NCBI GenBank assembly: GCA_902806565.1
Contig: CADCXA010000059.1
Span: 682,001-746,000 of the forward strand
DNA from: Hypoxylon rubiginosum
Lineage: Eukaryota; Ascomycota; Sordariomycetes; Xylariales; Hypoxylaceae
Length of the DNA stretch: 64,000 nt
Direction of reading: 5' to 3'
The position numbers and the translations under genes are program-made. Below, piece after piece: positions 14,146-25,234 of the stretch; within the stretch, counting starts at the first letter, position 1, and every line of letters starts with the position of its first letter. The notes beneath the pieces were generated by a model that was not told the DNA's origin, ran no database searches, and was given only the letters and a program-made list of their open reading frames with translations.

Positions 14146-15252
14146 AATTAAGTTTTAAGTTTTTTTTAAAAAGTTAAATAAAAATATAATAATAGTTTTA
14201 ATTTATAGATTAATAACACTTAATAAAAAATGTTAAAATTAATTTTAATAATAAAAATTAATAACTAATTAACTATATATAAAAATATTAATATTAATTT
14301 AATTAATAATAATTTTAATAAAATATATAAAATATATAAGGTTATTTTTTTTTTATATTTAAATAGGTTATTAATTAGTTAAAGTTTAAAACTTTTATAT
14401 AAATTATAACGTAAAATTAGCGAAAAAGTTTTAAAAATTTAATAAAAAAAATAAAATATTATTAGTAAAAATAATTTTAAAAATATTAAAACTATTATAA
14501 TTAATAAAATTATTAAAAAAAGATTAATAATACTAGAAAATATAAAGTTAATATATTAAATAACTTTTAAAAATACTTTTTAAAATTTATAAATATTTAT
14601 TACTTATTTAACGTTAAATATTAATTATAATTTTACTAAATTTTAAGTGGTTTTTATATTTTTTAACGGTTTTTTTAATTATATTATTAATAAATTTAAT
14701 GTTTAAATATAAAGAAAAATTTAATTAATATTTTATTTAAATAACTTTTATATTATAAAAATATATTATAATATTCTTAAAAATTTAATAACTAATTAAA
14801 TATTTTCTTACTTAGATAATATAAATATAATAAAAAAACAAAAGTTTTTATTAATTAAAATTAAAATTAATTATAATTAAAATAAAAAAAAGTGAAATAA
14901 ATAAATATAATAAGTTATTTACTTTAAAACTATTTTAAAAACTTATTTTATAAATAAAAAAATCTTTATATAATAATAATATATTTTATAAGAAAAATAA
15001 AATTAATTAATTAAAATTAAAATTAAATTAATATAATATAATTAAAACAATACTTTAAATAAATAAAAATATTATTAATTATAAAAGTTTAAATATATAA
15101 AAAACTTATTTTATTAAAAATTTAAAACTATAATTAATTATTTAAAATTTTATAAACTTTAATTACTTAAATAAACCAGTTTTAAAATATATTTTATTTT
15201 AATTTTTAGTATATTTTATTAATATAATAAGTGTTTTTAACGCCTATTATTA
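14146..15252 (+). repeat. Long direct repeat copy B (LTR-like)
   Basis: Collinear with copy A (3413-4515), starting at the same AATTAAGTTTTAAG and diverging after AACGCCTATTA. The mutation differences are dominated by transitions. Confidence 0.75.
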
Positions 15253-15254
15253 AT

Positions 15255-15950
15255 TTAATTTATTTTGTTATATATTTTCTATTTTATTTATTTTATTTTA
15301 TATTATATTATATTATATTTTTAATATATATATATATTATTTTTATAATTTATTTTATATATATATATATATTTCATTTTTATTATTATATTTTTATTTT
15401 TTATTTTTTATTTTGTTTTATTTTTTTATATTATTTTATATATTATATTTTATTAAGTTTTATTATTTTATCATTTTTAACTTAATTTAATTTATATTTA
15501 TATATTTTTAATATATTATATATTTTTTATTTTATTATTTTATATATTTTTATATTTAAATTTTTATTATTATTTATGTTATTACTTTTTTATTTTATTT
15601 TATATTTTTATTTTTATTTTATTTTATATTTTTATATTTATTTTATATTTTTATTTTTATTTTTATTTTATATTATTTTATTTTTATTTTATTTTATATT
15701 ATTTTATATTATATTTTATATTTTTATTATAATTTTCTTTTATATATTTATATATATTTTATATGTTTTATTATTTATTATTTTTATTTTTATATTATTA
15801 ATAATATTAATATTATTAACTTTATATAAATTATTAAATATTATTATAATTATTAAAATTATTTATAATTATAAGTTTTATTTTTTAATAAGTTTTTTAT
15901 GGTTATTAGTTTTATTTTTTATTAAAAACTTTAATATATATTAAATATAT
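15255..15950. repeat. T-rich low-complexity stretch
   Basis: Irregular short tandem runs of TTTTATTTTATAT-type sequence follow direct repeat B; a shorter version follows copy A at about 4680-4960. The two long frames here translate almost only into F, Y, I and L and are not genes. Confidence 0.6.
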
Positions 15951-18900
15951 AATTAAGTATATTAATTATTATATAATATATATTTAAAAAAAAATTTTTA
16001 AAATATAATATTAATTTAAATTATTTATAAAACTTTTAATAATTTACACCGTTTAATAAAACGTGTTTTATATAGTTTTTTAATTTTAATTATATTATAA
16101 TTAAAATAAATATTAATATATTAAAGTTAAAAAAAATATAAAAATTTTAAATAATTTTAAATATTTTAAATTAATAATAATAATAAAAAAATTAATAATA
16201 TTAAAACATTTATAAAAATAATAATTATATTTAATCGTAGATTAATTATAATTAAGTTTTAAAATATAAAATATCACTTATAAATATAATTTAAAATAAA
16301 TTATATTAACGTTATATATATTTTTACGTATATATTATAATATAAACTTAATTTCCTATAAAATATTTAAATAACTTTTAAATTTAAAGTTTAATTAATA
16401 AAATAATAAAAACTTAATTTTAATTAATAATAATATTTTAAATATATATTAAAAAATAATAAACTTAAAAACTATAAATATATAAATATATATTTAAAAT
16501 TTAAAAAACTAAATTATATAATCTTTAAAAATCACAGTAAAAATATAAATAAAAAAGAAATTTATAAATATATATTTTTAATAAATTAAATTTAAATTAT
16601 ATTATATTAATTTAAATATATTATATAAATTATTTTTTATTTAAATATTATAAATTATTTAATAATATTAATTAAAAAAATAATATAATATAAAAAAGTA
16701 ATAAAAAAATATAAATATTAAATATCTAATAATATTATATTATATAAAATTATTAATATAATATAATTAATAATTAAATATATATATTTTTTTAATAAAT
16801 ATATTTATAATATAATTATTTATTAAAAATATAATTATTTATAAAAAACTTATATATTATTATATATATATAATTATATATATATAATTAATTTTATATA
16901 TATATTTTTTTATTTATTATTTTTAATAATTAATTAAGTTTTATTAGTTTATTTTTATTTTTTATTTTTTTTTATTATATATTATTTATTTACTAGTAAA
17001 TATTTTATTTTTTTAATATTATTTAAATTATAAAATATATTAATATATAACTTTATTAAAAGATATATATATATAATATTAATTATAATTATAATAAAAA
17101 TAATTTAAATTTATAATTTTTTAAAAACATTTTATTTAATATTTAAAAAATTAAAATTATTAATAAATAATAATAAAATTATAAATAAATAAAAATATTA
17201 TAATAAAAAAATTTATTAATAATAACGTTAAAATAAATTATATAAAAAATAAATTAAATTTAATAAATAAATTTAAAAAATTATAAATAATTTTATATAT
17301 TTAATAAAAAAAATATTTAATAAAAATAACTAGTAAAATATTAAATAATATTTTAAAAATATAATACTTAAATTAAATAAATCTTTTATAAATTTTTTAA
17401 TTTTATTAATAAATTATAAGATTTTTTTTATAAATATTTAAATAATTATTTTATAATTATATTTATTTATAAATTATAGATTTATTTAAATAATAATATT
17501 TTCTTTTAATTTAAATTTAATTTATAAAATTATTAATATTTAAAAAATAAGTTTTTAAATTTTTAAATTTAAATTTTTAATATATATATTTTAATTATAT
17601 TATAATATTTATATTTTATTTTATTTATATATATTTAAAATATATTTATAAATATATATTTTAAATTATAAAAAATTATATTAAAATTTTTAAAATATTT
17701 TAAAATTAAAATAAAAGTTTAAATTTAAAACAAAAGTTTAAATTTATAAATAATATTATATTATTATTAAATTTTTATATATAATAATATAAAATTATAT
17801 TTTAAAAATTAAAATAAAAGAAATAAAAAAAATAAAAAATTTAAAATATATTTTATATTATATTATTATAAATATTAATTCTATAAAATATATTAAGTTA
17901 TATTAAATTAAAATTATATAATCCAGGCTGTTACTTAGGTGCCTAAGATACCTAGGTAAATTTTTATAAACGAAACCTATATCTTACTTTATCGATCGGA
18001 AAATATTATCTTAGCAGCTTGTTCGGCCATTGCGAATGTTACAACTTACAGATGCCCGGTTATTGGGACCGGGAAAACGGAGGCATCGACAACACGTAAA
18101 TTGCTAACACCCTTAACCCTTAGCTTGGTGTCAAGTACCGTTCCCATTGCAACTGATCCCATTGGATGGTAGGACGAACTGTATGGAAAACATGATTAGG
18201 CTGATATGCGGGCATTTGATGACCAGAAGCATTACCCTATTCCAGCCCGAAAACGAGCATCGATATACTCATCTGTTGAGTGGATTGAAAACTGCTCATC
18301 AAAGCCTGGCACGCCGGCTTCCCCGTCAAGTATCTCGCGCCCAATGACAGTCTCCTTGCTGCCGGTATACCTGATTTGTAGCTTTACGGCTTCACGCAGA
18401 ACGTACCTGTCTACAGCAGTGCTCAGGTAATTGGGATCGATAAGTGGTGGGTCGCTAGGATTGGCCGACATCAGCTTAATGGCGCCGTGTGATATTGGTA
18501 GCATGATTATGGCGGCTATCGTGACCAGTGAGCCGTCAGGGGCCCCTGCATACATGAATACGTGCTCAGCGAAGGTACGCTTTGAAAGTAGCGGATGAGT
18601 AGGATCAGGAGTAACGCCTTCACCCTCGGCAATGGCAGCTATAAGCCCATCCTTAGAAACGTCACTCGACACCACGAAGTCTGAAGGGATGCCCCAACCG
18701 TACTGGGGCTTACGGAATAGAGAGTTTGGTGAGCCTAACTCCCAGCCGGCGGCTGGATCCTTGACCTTCTATGCATGGCGAAAGAGAGTATGATCTGAGA
18801 AGTTCTTGCCGACATAGGGTTGATCTAATAAGACGGGAATGTTGAAGTTGGCAAGCTCCTCGGCAGGGCCGATGCCAGAAAGCATCAGGAGCTGAGGGGA

Positions 18901-19152
18901 GCGTATTGCGCCGGCTGACAAGATAGTTTCGCGTCCGCGGATCTCATTGCCATTCTGTAGCTTTATCCCAACTGTAACAAGATGTCCTGGAGCCGTCTCC
19001 TCGATTAATAGTTTTCCAACCAAGGTTTCGTTTAGGACGGTAATGCAATCGAGGGAGTAAATTGAGGAGGCTATCTCACGACGACCACTCATCTTGTTCT
19101 CTTGCAGCTCGCCCACGCCTAGCGGATTACCGGCATTCTCATCGAGATGAGG

Positions 19153-19610
19153 ATGCCCACGTGGCGCAATGGTTAAAGCGCCTGGCTGTGTGTGGCCCGT
19201 GTATTGTAATGCACGGGGACACAAGTGGGTTCGAATCCCGCCGTGGTTTATTTAACCATCCGATTCTCAGGTTTTTTCATCTCATTTTAGGGCTTGCTGG
19301 GTGTTGGGAGGGTGGTTTTTGAGACGTTAGAATGGGCGGGCTTGGAGAAGGGTTTTTTTTAAAGCGAAATGGATTGGCTAGTTAAGGCTGGCGCCCTGGT
19401 TAGAAAAAGCCCTTATATCTGTATAGGGCAAGTGAAGGGGAGGAAATGTAAATGAGCAGGAATAACAATGGATTTTTATATGTCAGGCGAAACTCTGGCT
19501 CTGTCTCCTTAAAAATACTCCAGATATCCTATACGCCATTATTACGCGTCACTATACCAATAAATATATTATATATCTAGATAATTAACCAGATATAAAC
19601 AAATTCATCA
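19153..19610 (+). mobile_element. SINE-like tRNA-headed insertion in the GMC gene
   Basis: The insertion splits the GMC coding sequence exactly between TLPYLD (right side, minus strand) and [12 protein letters not shown] (left side). TCATCGAGATGAGG at 19139-19152 and TCATCAAGATAAGG at 19611-19624 form a 14-bp direct repeat with two G/A differences, as expected for a target-site duplication later hit by RIP. The insert begins with a tRNA-like domain carrying internal Pol III boxes, has a unique body with a GCCCTTATA/TATAGGGC hairpin near 19409-19429, and ends in an AT-rich tail. Length, head and duplication match fungal tRNA-derived SINEs. No coding capacity. Confidence 0.72.
19155..19248 (+). 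other. tRNA-like head of the SINE with extended hairpin in place of the anticodon arm
   Basis: A box TGGCGCAATGG (19162-19172) and B box GGTTCGAATCC (19228-19238) are both near consensus. The D arm pairs GGCGC/GCGCC, the T arm GTGGG/CCCGC, and the acceptor GCCCACG pairs mostly with CGTGGTT. Between them a normal 17-nt anticodon arm is replaced by a long stem: TGTGT pairs with ACACA and CCCGTG with CACGGG. A functional tRNA is therefore unlikely. Confidence 0.6.
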
Positions 19611-20232
19611 TCATCAAGATAAGGAAGTGTATTAATGCCAACCTCGCTCCATGCTTAAAGTGCATAATCACGCAGCGGAAACCGTCGGTCTGTTGATGTA
19701 ACGGATTGGATTAGTGCGGGCCCATTATGGCCATGTTGCATTTTGTTGATGGAATCGCTCCAAAAATGTTCCGACTTCCTCATAAATTGGAGGTCTTCAT
19801 ACGTCCAACGTCTATCGTTTACCTTTGAGCCCCAGAGGTCGAAGTCGAATTTATCCCCTCGGACCCAACCGTCTATCCAAATAATAATTAGAACACGGGC
19901 TGCCTCGATGGAACGGGGTTATTTATCGACCTACTAGCATTGATGGTAGTACCTCCACCCAGGGCTTTACCGCACGGCAGGCTTATGCTACGACCATTGA
20001 GGTTCGCTTGACTCGTAGTGTCGTACTTCCAGTCAAATTCGCCGCCAATGAGGTTGGTAGAGTTGGGCCAGACAATGTCTGCGCGATCGCTAACGTTAGG
20101 GCCCACCTCGACAATGAGGATCTTGAGATTGGGGTCATGCTCGTAGAGCCTGTGCGACACGACAGATGCGGATAGTCCACTACCAACAAAAACATAATCC
20201 CATAATATGTCTGATATCTGGGAACTATCCAT

Positions 20233-21330
20233 AATACTGGATGCTATAGGAGGAAGAGAAGTAGGCGCAAGTGAGCGGCGAGGGCTAAATGCTACGGGTC
20301 TCAACATTTACGGATAGGATACACCTAGCTTATTTCTCTCTGGAATAGCGACAAGACCTCTCCGAAAACTTGGGCACTCGGGCATTATCCAATAAAAATC
20401 GAAAATAGATGGCTTGATAGTCGGTGAACTACTGAGTTATGAATGCACAATAGGCAAAGGGGCTTGAGAATTCTGGATATAGGACTTCTCTGCCTATGTA
20501 GCTATCGGAGAAAGACTTCTTGGAGTGCTACAAGCGCTTCTACCCGTAATCGAGATAGGCTTTCGACGGATAATCAAGGAAACCGGCGGTTCATCAGAGC
20601 GGGCCTGCATTTGCGTGATGGACATGGCCCGACTGCCTACACGCTTTAGCTCCTAAGCCCATCTCTTCCTTCATACTAATAAGCCCGTAACCCCTATCCA
20701 GGTCCCTTAGCCCCCTATTTAAGCCATGAAGATCTCGTGACTCCTAGGTATCTAAGCCTTAAGGGTAACCAACAAGTTCAGTCCTACTTAAGCGATAATA
20801 GTTAAGATCCTAACACCTATCCAAGTTACTCAAAAGGAAATTCATGGCCCATATCTCAAGCTGCACCTGACGTGAACCCTCATAACACTATTGGAGGATG
20901 CAGCATAGGCCACTGCCCCAACTAGACACGGGGAAGCTAGTCCACAGGGCGTGGGCTACGATGTCTGCGGAGCGATGAATCAAGCCAAAATATGTTGTAG
21001 ATAAGCCTTAGGTACCTCGTATACAATACCTGGTATACAACAGGCAGAGACTAACAGAACTAGAAATCCACGTGAATTGGTAAGCAGTATGCATGTCTTA
21101 GGCGACGGCTAGTGATACATATTATAATCATCTACAAGGCTGTCTTTCGGTATTATTGAATTACGTCAAACACCTAGATGGTCAGGTTTGATCTGTGATT
21201 TGCTTTAACGCTGGCATATACCGCGACGCAAACACAGATGAAGAAGAATTTCTAGAACCCTGTAGTTTAGCAACGTACTAGAACCCGCCGCTATCTTCAA
21301 GCTAACTAATTGCATCGTAATACTTGCGAA
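20233..21330. other. Gene-poor spacer between GMC pseudogene and 11-bp repeat
   Basis: No coding region can be supported on either strand; the frames are short and not conserved-looking. Normal GC content, scattered CCTAGGTA-type fragments, no clear repeats apart from the tandem array at 21331. Confidence 0.5.
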
Positions 21331-21385
21331 TATGCCTTAAATATGCCTTGATTATGCCTCGATTATGCCTTGATTATGCCTCAGC
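21331..21385. repeat. 11-bp minisatellite, five units
   Basis: Five adjacent units of TATGCCTTGAT with variants TATGCCTTAAA, TATGCCTCGAT and TATGCCTCAGC. The variation is mostly T/C or G/A. Confidence 0.85.
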
Positions 21386-21707
21386 AGCCACAATATCCCG
21401 GTTCCTTCGGATTATCAAAACGAGAAACCCTTGTCGATGTGACAAGGGTCTGGTATCAAAGACTTGGAATAGCTTCAAATTCAATATAATAATCTTTACG
21501 GGTCCTAAGGTCCTTGATTCCCTTCAATTTAGACAGGAATCTAAGGCCCTATTTACGTCTCAAGGTTGCTACCTGATTTCTGCCTTATTGCCACCTTAAG
21601 CGCCCACCTGACGTGTTGTTGGTTCTGTGGTTTCGATCCCAGTTATTTCCAACTATTTAATTTTAACCAACGCATATGTTAATCTAAAAAATACACGCTG
21701 CTAAAGC

Positions 21708-22534
21708 TATAATCCACCACACTTATTATATTAAAAACCTTTAGTGTGGTAAATATAATTTATTTATTTAAAAGCTTTAATATAATATATTATAATATAT
21801 ATTTAAGGTTTTTTTAATATAATATAATATATTTAATAAATTAAATATATTAAAAATATATTAAATATAAATTTATTATTTAAAAATAAAATTATATAAA
21901 TAAAATTATATTATAATATAAATTTTTAATATAATAAATTAAATAATAAAATTTAATTATTTATAAATAAAAAAATTTAAAATTTAAATTAAATTTTAAA
22001 ATTATTATAATTAAAAGTTTTATAAAATTTATAAAGTTTATAAAATTAATAATATTTATTAATAATTTATAAATTTCTTTTTTTAATATAAAAAATATTT
22101 TAAATTTAAAGTTATTTTTTAATATAAATTTAATTTATAAAAACTTTATATTAAAATATTAAATATAAAATATAAATTTTATATTTTTTTTTTAATTTTA
22201 ATAAAATTTATAAATAAAATAATATATAATAAAAAATTTATATATATTAAAAAATAAAAAAATTTATAAATATTTTATTTATTTATTTATTTTATATAAA
22301 TTAATATTATAATTATAATATATAAAATTTTAATAATTAGGAATTTATAATTAAATTTTAATTATTTTAATTATATTATTAATATAATTATTAAATTTAT
22401 TAATAAATATTAATAATAAAAATAAAAATTTTAAGGTTTTTATATATAAATATTTATATTTAAATAATTATATTTAATTTATATAATATATATTTTATAA
22501 TACTTACCATGGTTTTATTGTATAGTGGATTATA
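21708..22534. mobile_element. Second RIP-type AT-rich block with short terminal inverted repeats
   Basis: The left end TATAATCCACCACAC (21708-21722) is inverted at the right end (22520-22534) with two C/T differences. The inside is as AT-rich as the large block and has no frame. A local hairpin CCACACT...AGTGTGG lies just inside the left end (about 21717-21752). The ends begin with TA, which would suit a Tc1/mariner-type element of about 830 bp, but the TIR is short and no transposase remains. The adjoining spacer 22535-22752 shows nothing recognisable. Confidence 0.55.
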
Positions 22535-22752
22535 AAGTATAACACGGGCTATATTTAATGTGATACAGTGGAGTGGATTTAAGTGGGTGTACACGGGTGT
22601 CTTAAAGGTGTGGTGCATTGCAGCTCTGCGAGCTGCCAAGATCTGTGACCATGGGATTCCTTATTCAGGTGAGCCACTCGGATCGAGCCGTGTGACAGGT
22701 TGTCCTCTTCAAGCCCAATCTAATTAGAAGAAGGAAACCCAGCCAGGGCATC

Positions 22753-22896
22753 CTACTCCTCCAGCGAGTCCTTCAAATTCTCATTCTCCCGACACACCAA
22801 CGTCCCAGCTTTTAAACTCCTCCTCCGCCCCCTAATCACGCCGCAGGCCAAACCAATCAGCACAACCACAGTAACGAGTCTACTATGTCGATCCAT
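22753..22896 (-). CDS. Possible 47-residue single-pass membrane microprotein
   Basis: A short minus-strand frame beginning MDRHSR, with one hydrophobic segment (LVTVVVLIGLACGVI) followed by a basic cluster (RGRRR) and an acidic end. This would fit a single membrane anchor with cytosolic basic residues. It overlaps by 12 bp, head to head, with the proposed start of the kinase gene, so either this frame is chance or the kinase starts later (ATG at 22903). Weak support: no homologue known to me. Confidence 0.25.
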   Translation of the reverse strand: MDRHSRLVTVVVLIGLACGVIRGRRRSLKAGTLVCRENENLKDSLEE

Positions 22897-24745
22897 GCTA
22901 GTATGCGGAATGCTTGGGGAAAGTGCCCTTTCACTCATGCCTGCTATCTACAGGACTCGATATTGGAAGAAATTTTGACGCACGACAGAATAAATGAGCT
23001 CCTCGATGTGACTTTCGGCCCCGGTCCCGGCACTGCTGGGGCTCACAGGGATCGTTTGTTGAGTTACATACATGGAGAAGCAAAAAAGCTATTTGCGATT
23101 CTCGTCTGCATCAATCAGCTTCCCTACATTAACGACTTTCTCGATCAACGCCTATCCGATCGCGACTTACCTGTTGAATTTAGACCATCAGGAAACGATA
23201 ACAACTCAGCGTCTTTCCGCGACGGGCACCTGCACTGTCCTCCCGCGTTACAAGTATTCAATGGATGGAATAGTCAAGCTCTTACTCAATTTGAAGAGAC
23301 GCAATTCCGATTCCTAGCCCCGACAATACAAGACTCAAAGTTCCGGTACATAATTCATGAAAACTGCCCTCTTCCAGTCATCGAGAGAGATGATCCTAAG
23401 GAGAGCTTCTTTAGCAAGGTCTACAAGGCCAAGCTAGACTTCGGTCCATTTACTCAAGTGAGACATATATGATAGCACGATGATTGTATATATGCTGACA
23501 ATACAGCAACTGGGTGACATTCAAAACCCAACAAGTAGGTTCTGGGCGATCAAGGAATTAAACCACGGCTGTTCTAAAACTATTCCGGGGAAGACTGATG
23601 ACGATATGTTTGATCAGGAAGCCAACAGCCTCGAACAGACAAGAGGTATAATATGCACGAGAAGCAACATTCGTATGGTCAAAGCGATCGCTGCCATCCG
23701 AACCACTCAAAGTACCACGACCAAGAGTAACTTCTATTTCATATTCCCTTGGGCTGAAGAAGGCAACCTATCTGATGTCTGGAGAAATCACCACCGTTTG
23801 GATCTCTCCGAAGAGCGCATAACCTGGTTTCTGAAGGAGATCACAGAGTTGTCGGACGCGATTTGTGCGCTGCACAACAATAACCCTGACGGCAACCCGG
23901 AAGCCCCAAATAACTTCGGAAGTCACGGAGATTTGAAGCCAGAGAATATACTTTGCTTTCTTAGAGAGGGATCTGAGAAGATGCTTTACGTGGCGGATAT
24001 GGGACTTGTCAAGTTTCACAGTATTTCGACTGGAGCTAGACCCGAGCCAACTGGAACCTCTGAAGATACCGACAGGTATCTCCCGCCGGAGGAGAAAACA
24101 TCACTACCATCCCAAGAGAAGAAAAGGTCACGTTCAACTGATATTTGGTCCTTGGGTTGTATATTTCTCGAATTTGTGGCTTGGCTCTTGTATGGCTTTG
24201 AGGAGTTGAGCACGTGGAAATCACGCTTCGATACATTTTATTCGCTCCACCCGGTTGAATTAAACAAAGAGGTCTCGGCGTGGGTGCTATATATGAAAAC
24301 CCAGGATCCACGATGTGGCAAAAATACGGCATTGGGTGAGGTCCTGGCCTTGGTTGAGTCCAAATTATTGGCGGTTAACGAAGACTCTCGGTTCCAAGCC
24401 AAGAATATGTTTGAAAGCATCCAGGCAATTGAAAAAAGGGCAAAGGAAGATGTCTCATATCGCTTTAAAGGGCCGTCGACGTTCCCCCCTCCTCCATATA
24501 CTCTTCCAAATCAGCTATCCCTAAGCCCATCCTCAGCAGGAGATGCAAGTGGAACGAGATCTCGACTAGTTTCGAGTCCTGAAATGAACGTGCCGGCACT
24601 TGTCTCTGAAAATCATGCAGAACACGACAATTCTGGACAGATTCTAGGCATTCCGGGTATTAGCGTCACTACACCCGAAGAAGCCAACCAACTGGTACAA
24701 GCCTCCCCCCTCTCGTCCAGTGTCACGTTGATCACTGATAACTAA
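22885..24745 (+). CDS. Fungal protein kinase-like protein of accessory/incompatibility type
   Basis: Two exons, 22885-23457 and 23507-24745, joined across a 49-nt intron (GTGAGA...GCTGACA...ACAG), give 603 residues. The N-terminal 180 residues form the helical leader common in fungal kinases of this group. The kinase fold starts near residue 180 (FFSKVYKAKL), with the ATP lysine in FWAIKEL (about 207), the catalytic loop HGDLKPENIL (about 330), the metal-binding DMG in place of DFG (about 355) and TDIWSLGCIFLEF. The catalytic Asp and Asn are present, so activity is plausible. The last 110 residues are Ser/Pro-rich and look disordered. The HRD-to-HGD change is usual in fungal kinases found near HET and NLR genes. 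The next gene downstream on the same strand is a HET protein, which suggests a role in non-self recognition (inference). Confidence 0.8.
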
Positions 24746-25234
24746 CGTGTACAGATTGTAAGTCCTATTCCACCATCTGAGGTTAAATTCTTTCGAATGA
24801 ATTCACACTGATATATATGACTGCTAGTCGAGGGCGGCGCAAACAAATGGAGTGGGTTACCAAACTTAGCCTTGATGAATACTGCTAACCTTAATATCTT
24901 TATAGTACGTAAGCTACCTGTTATTCTGTATTTGAGATGCTCTTGCGAAGAGCCTTATGGAAACTAATGAAGCTTTAGAATCATGTGAGCCAATAGGACG
25001 CAAGCAATCCCAATTGCAGCGCTAATAACCAAGCCAATCGACAGCTAGACGTAAGCATTACAACGATAAACCTGTAATTTCATTTGCCACTGACGTATTG
25101 TTAATAATTCATAATTCATAGCCTGTAAGTAGCATCCTATTTCTCGATTTACGCTTGTTAAACTAATTGGCAACAGCCAGTAGGTCATATATTCACCAAT
25201 TCAACTTGCGAATAACGGAACTGAGTTCAGATAG
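24746..25234. other. Spacer between kinase and HET gene
   Basis: No separate gene visible. It probably contains the 3' end of the kinase transcript and the promoter and first exon(s) of the HET gene, which I could not place. Confidence 0.4.

Larger units (their letters stand above)
3413..15252. mobile_element. Probable LTR-retrotransposon relic, heavily RIP-mutated
   Basis: Two direct repeats of about 1.1 kb (3413-4515 and 14146-15252) bracket about 9.6 kb of AT-rich DNA, giving a total of about 11.8 kb, which fits a large fungal LTR element. The copies stay collinear over their whole length and differ largely by transitions. No gag, protease, reverse transcriptase or integrase motif can be read because of the mutation load, and no primer-binding site or terminal TG...CA is identifiable, so superfamily and orientation are unknown. 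A tandem duplication of a RIP target, or two copies of another repeat, would look similar. Confidence 0.55.
978..17920. repeat. 17-kb AT-rich block, RIP-mutated repeat DNA
   Basis: Composition changes abruptly at the MFS stop codon and again near 17920. Inside, G and C are rare and remaining C is mostly followed by T or G, seldom by A; TpA is very common. This is the pattern left by repeat-induced point mutation (CpA to TpA on either strand). No credible reading frame survives; the only long frames are F/Y/I/L-rich artefacts in T-rich stretches. Recognisable structure inside: a hairpin (2593-2664), a TIR element (2667-3385), two long direct repeats (3413-4515, 14146-15252), a partial third copy (5219-5391), a 21-bp tandem repeat (12572-12672) and T-rich low-complexity stretches. 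The parts 978-2590 and 15960-17920 show no structure I can name. Confidence 0.9.
17989..20232 (-). pseudogene. GMC-family FAD oxidoreductase pseudogene
   Basis: Reads right to left from MDSSQISDILWDY (ATG at 20232). The FAD-binding start is VFVGSGLSASVVSHRL, followed by LPCGKALGGGTTINA, then [37 protein letters not shown] and the C-terminal [27 protein letters not shown] and AMAEQAA, all in family order (glucose/choline/aryl-alcohol oxidase type). A good intron lies at 19873-19934. The gene is broken in several ways: an in-frame TAA replaces the usual Gln after ITGHL, a TAG sits at 18766-18768, a TAA follows LRDYAL, the frame is lost near 18170-18232, and about 450 bp of foreign DNA is inserted at 19153-19610. 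At least the first two stops fit C-to-T change at CpA (RIP leakage). An intact enzyme would have been about 600 residues. Confidence 0.88.

Noticed and set aside
15231..15944. Two long frames of 84 and 122 codons in the AT block
   Set aside because: They translate almost only into F, Y, I and L and follow the T-rich low-complexity tract; no family resemblance.
978..17920. Block as mitochondrial DNA or a mitochondrial insert
   Set aside because: No tRNA, rRNA or respiratory gene fragments, and GC lower than fungal mitochondrial DNA; the paired repeats with transition-only differences fit RIP better.
978..17920. Block as centromere core
   Set aside because: AT-rich RIPed DNA is found at fungal centromeres, but 17 kb next to active genes cannot be told from an ordinary AT isochore without CENP-A data.
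21331..21385. CRISPR-like array
   Set aside because: Units are directly adjacent with no spacers, and the organism is a fungus.
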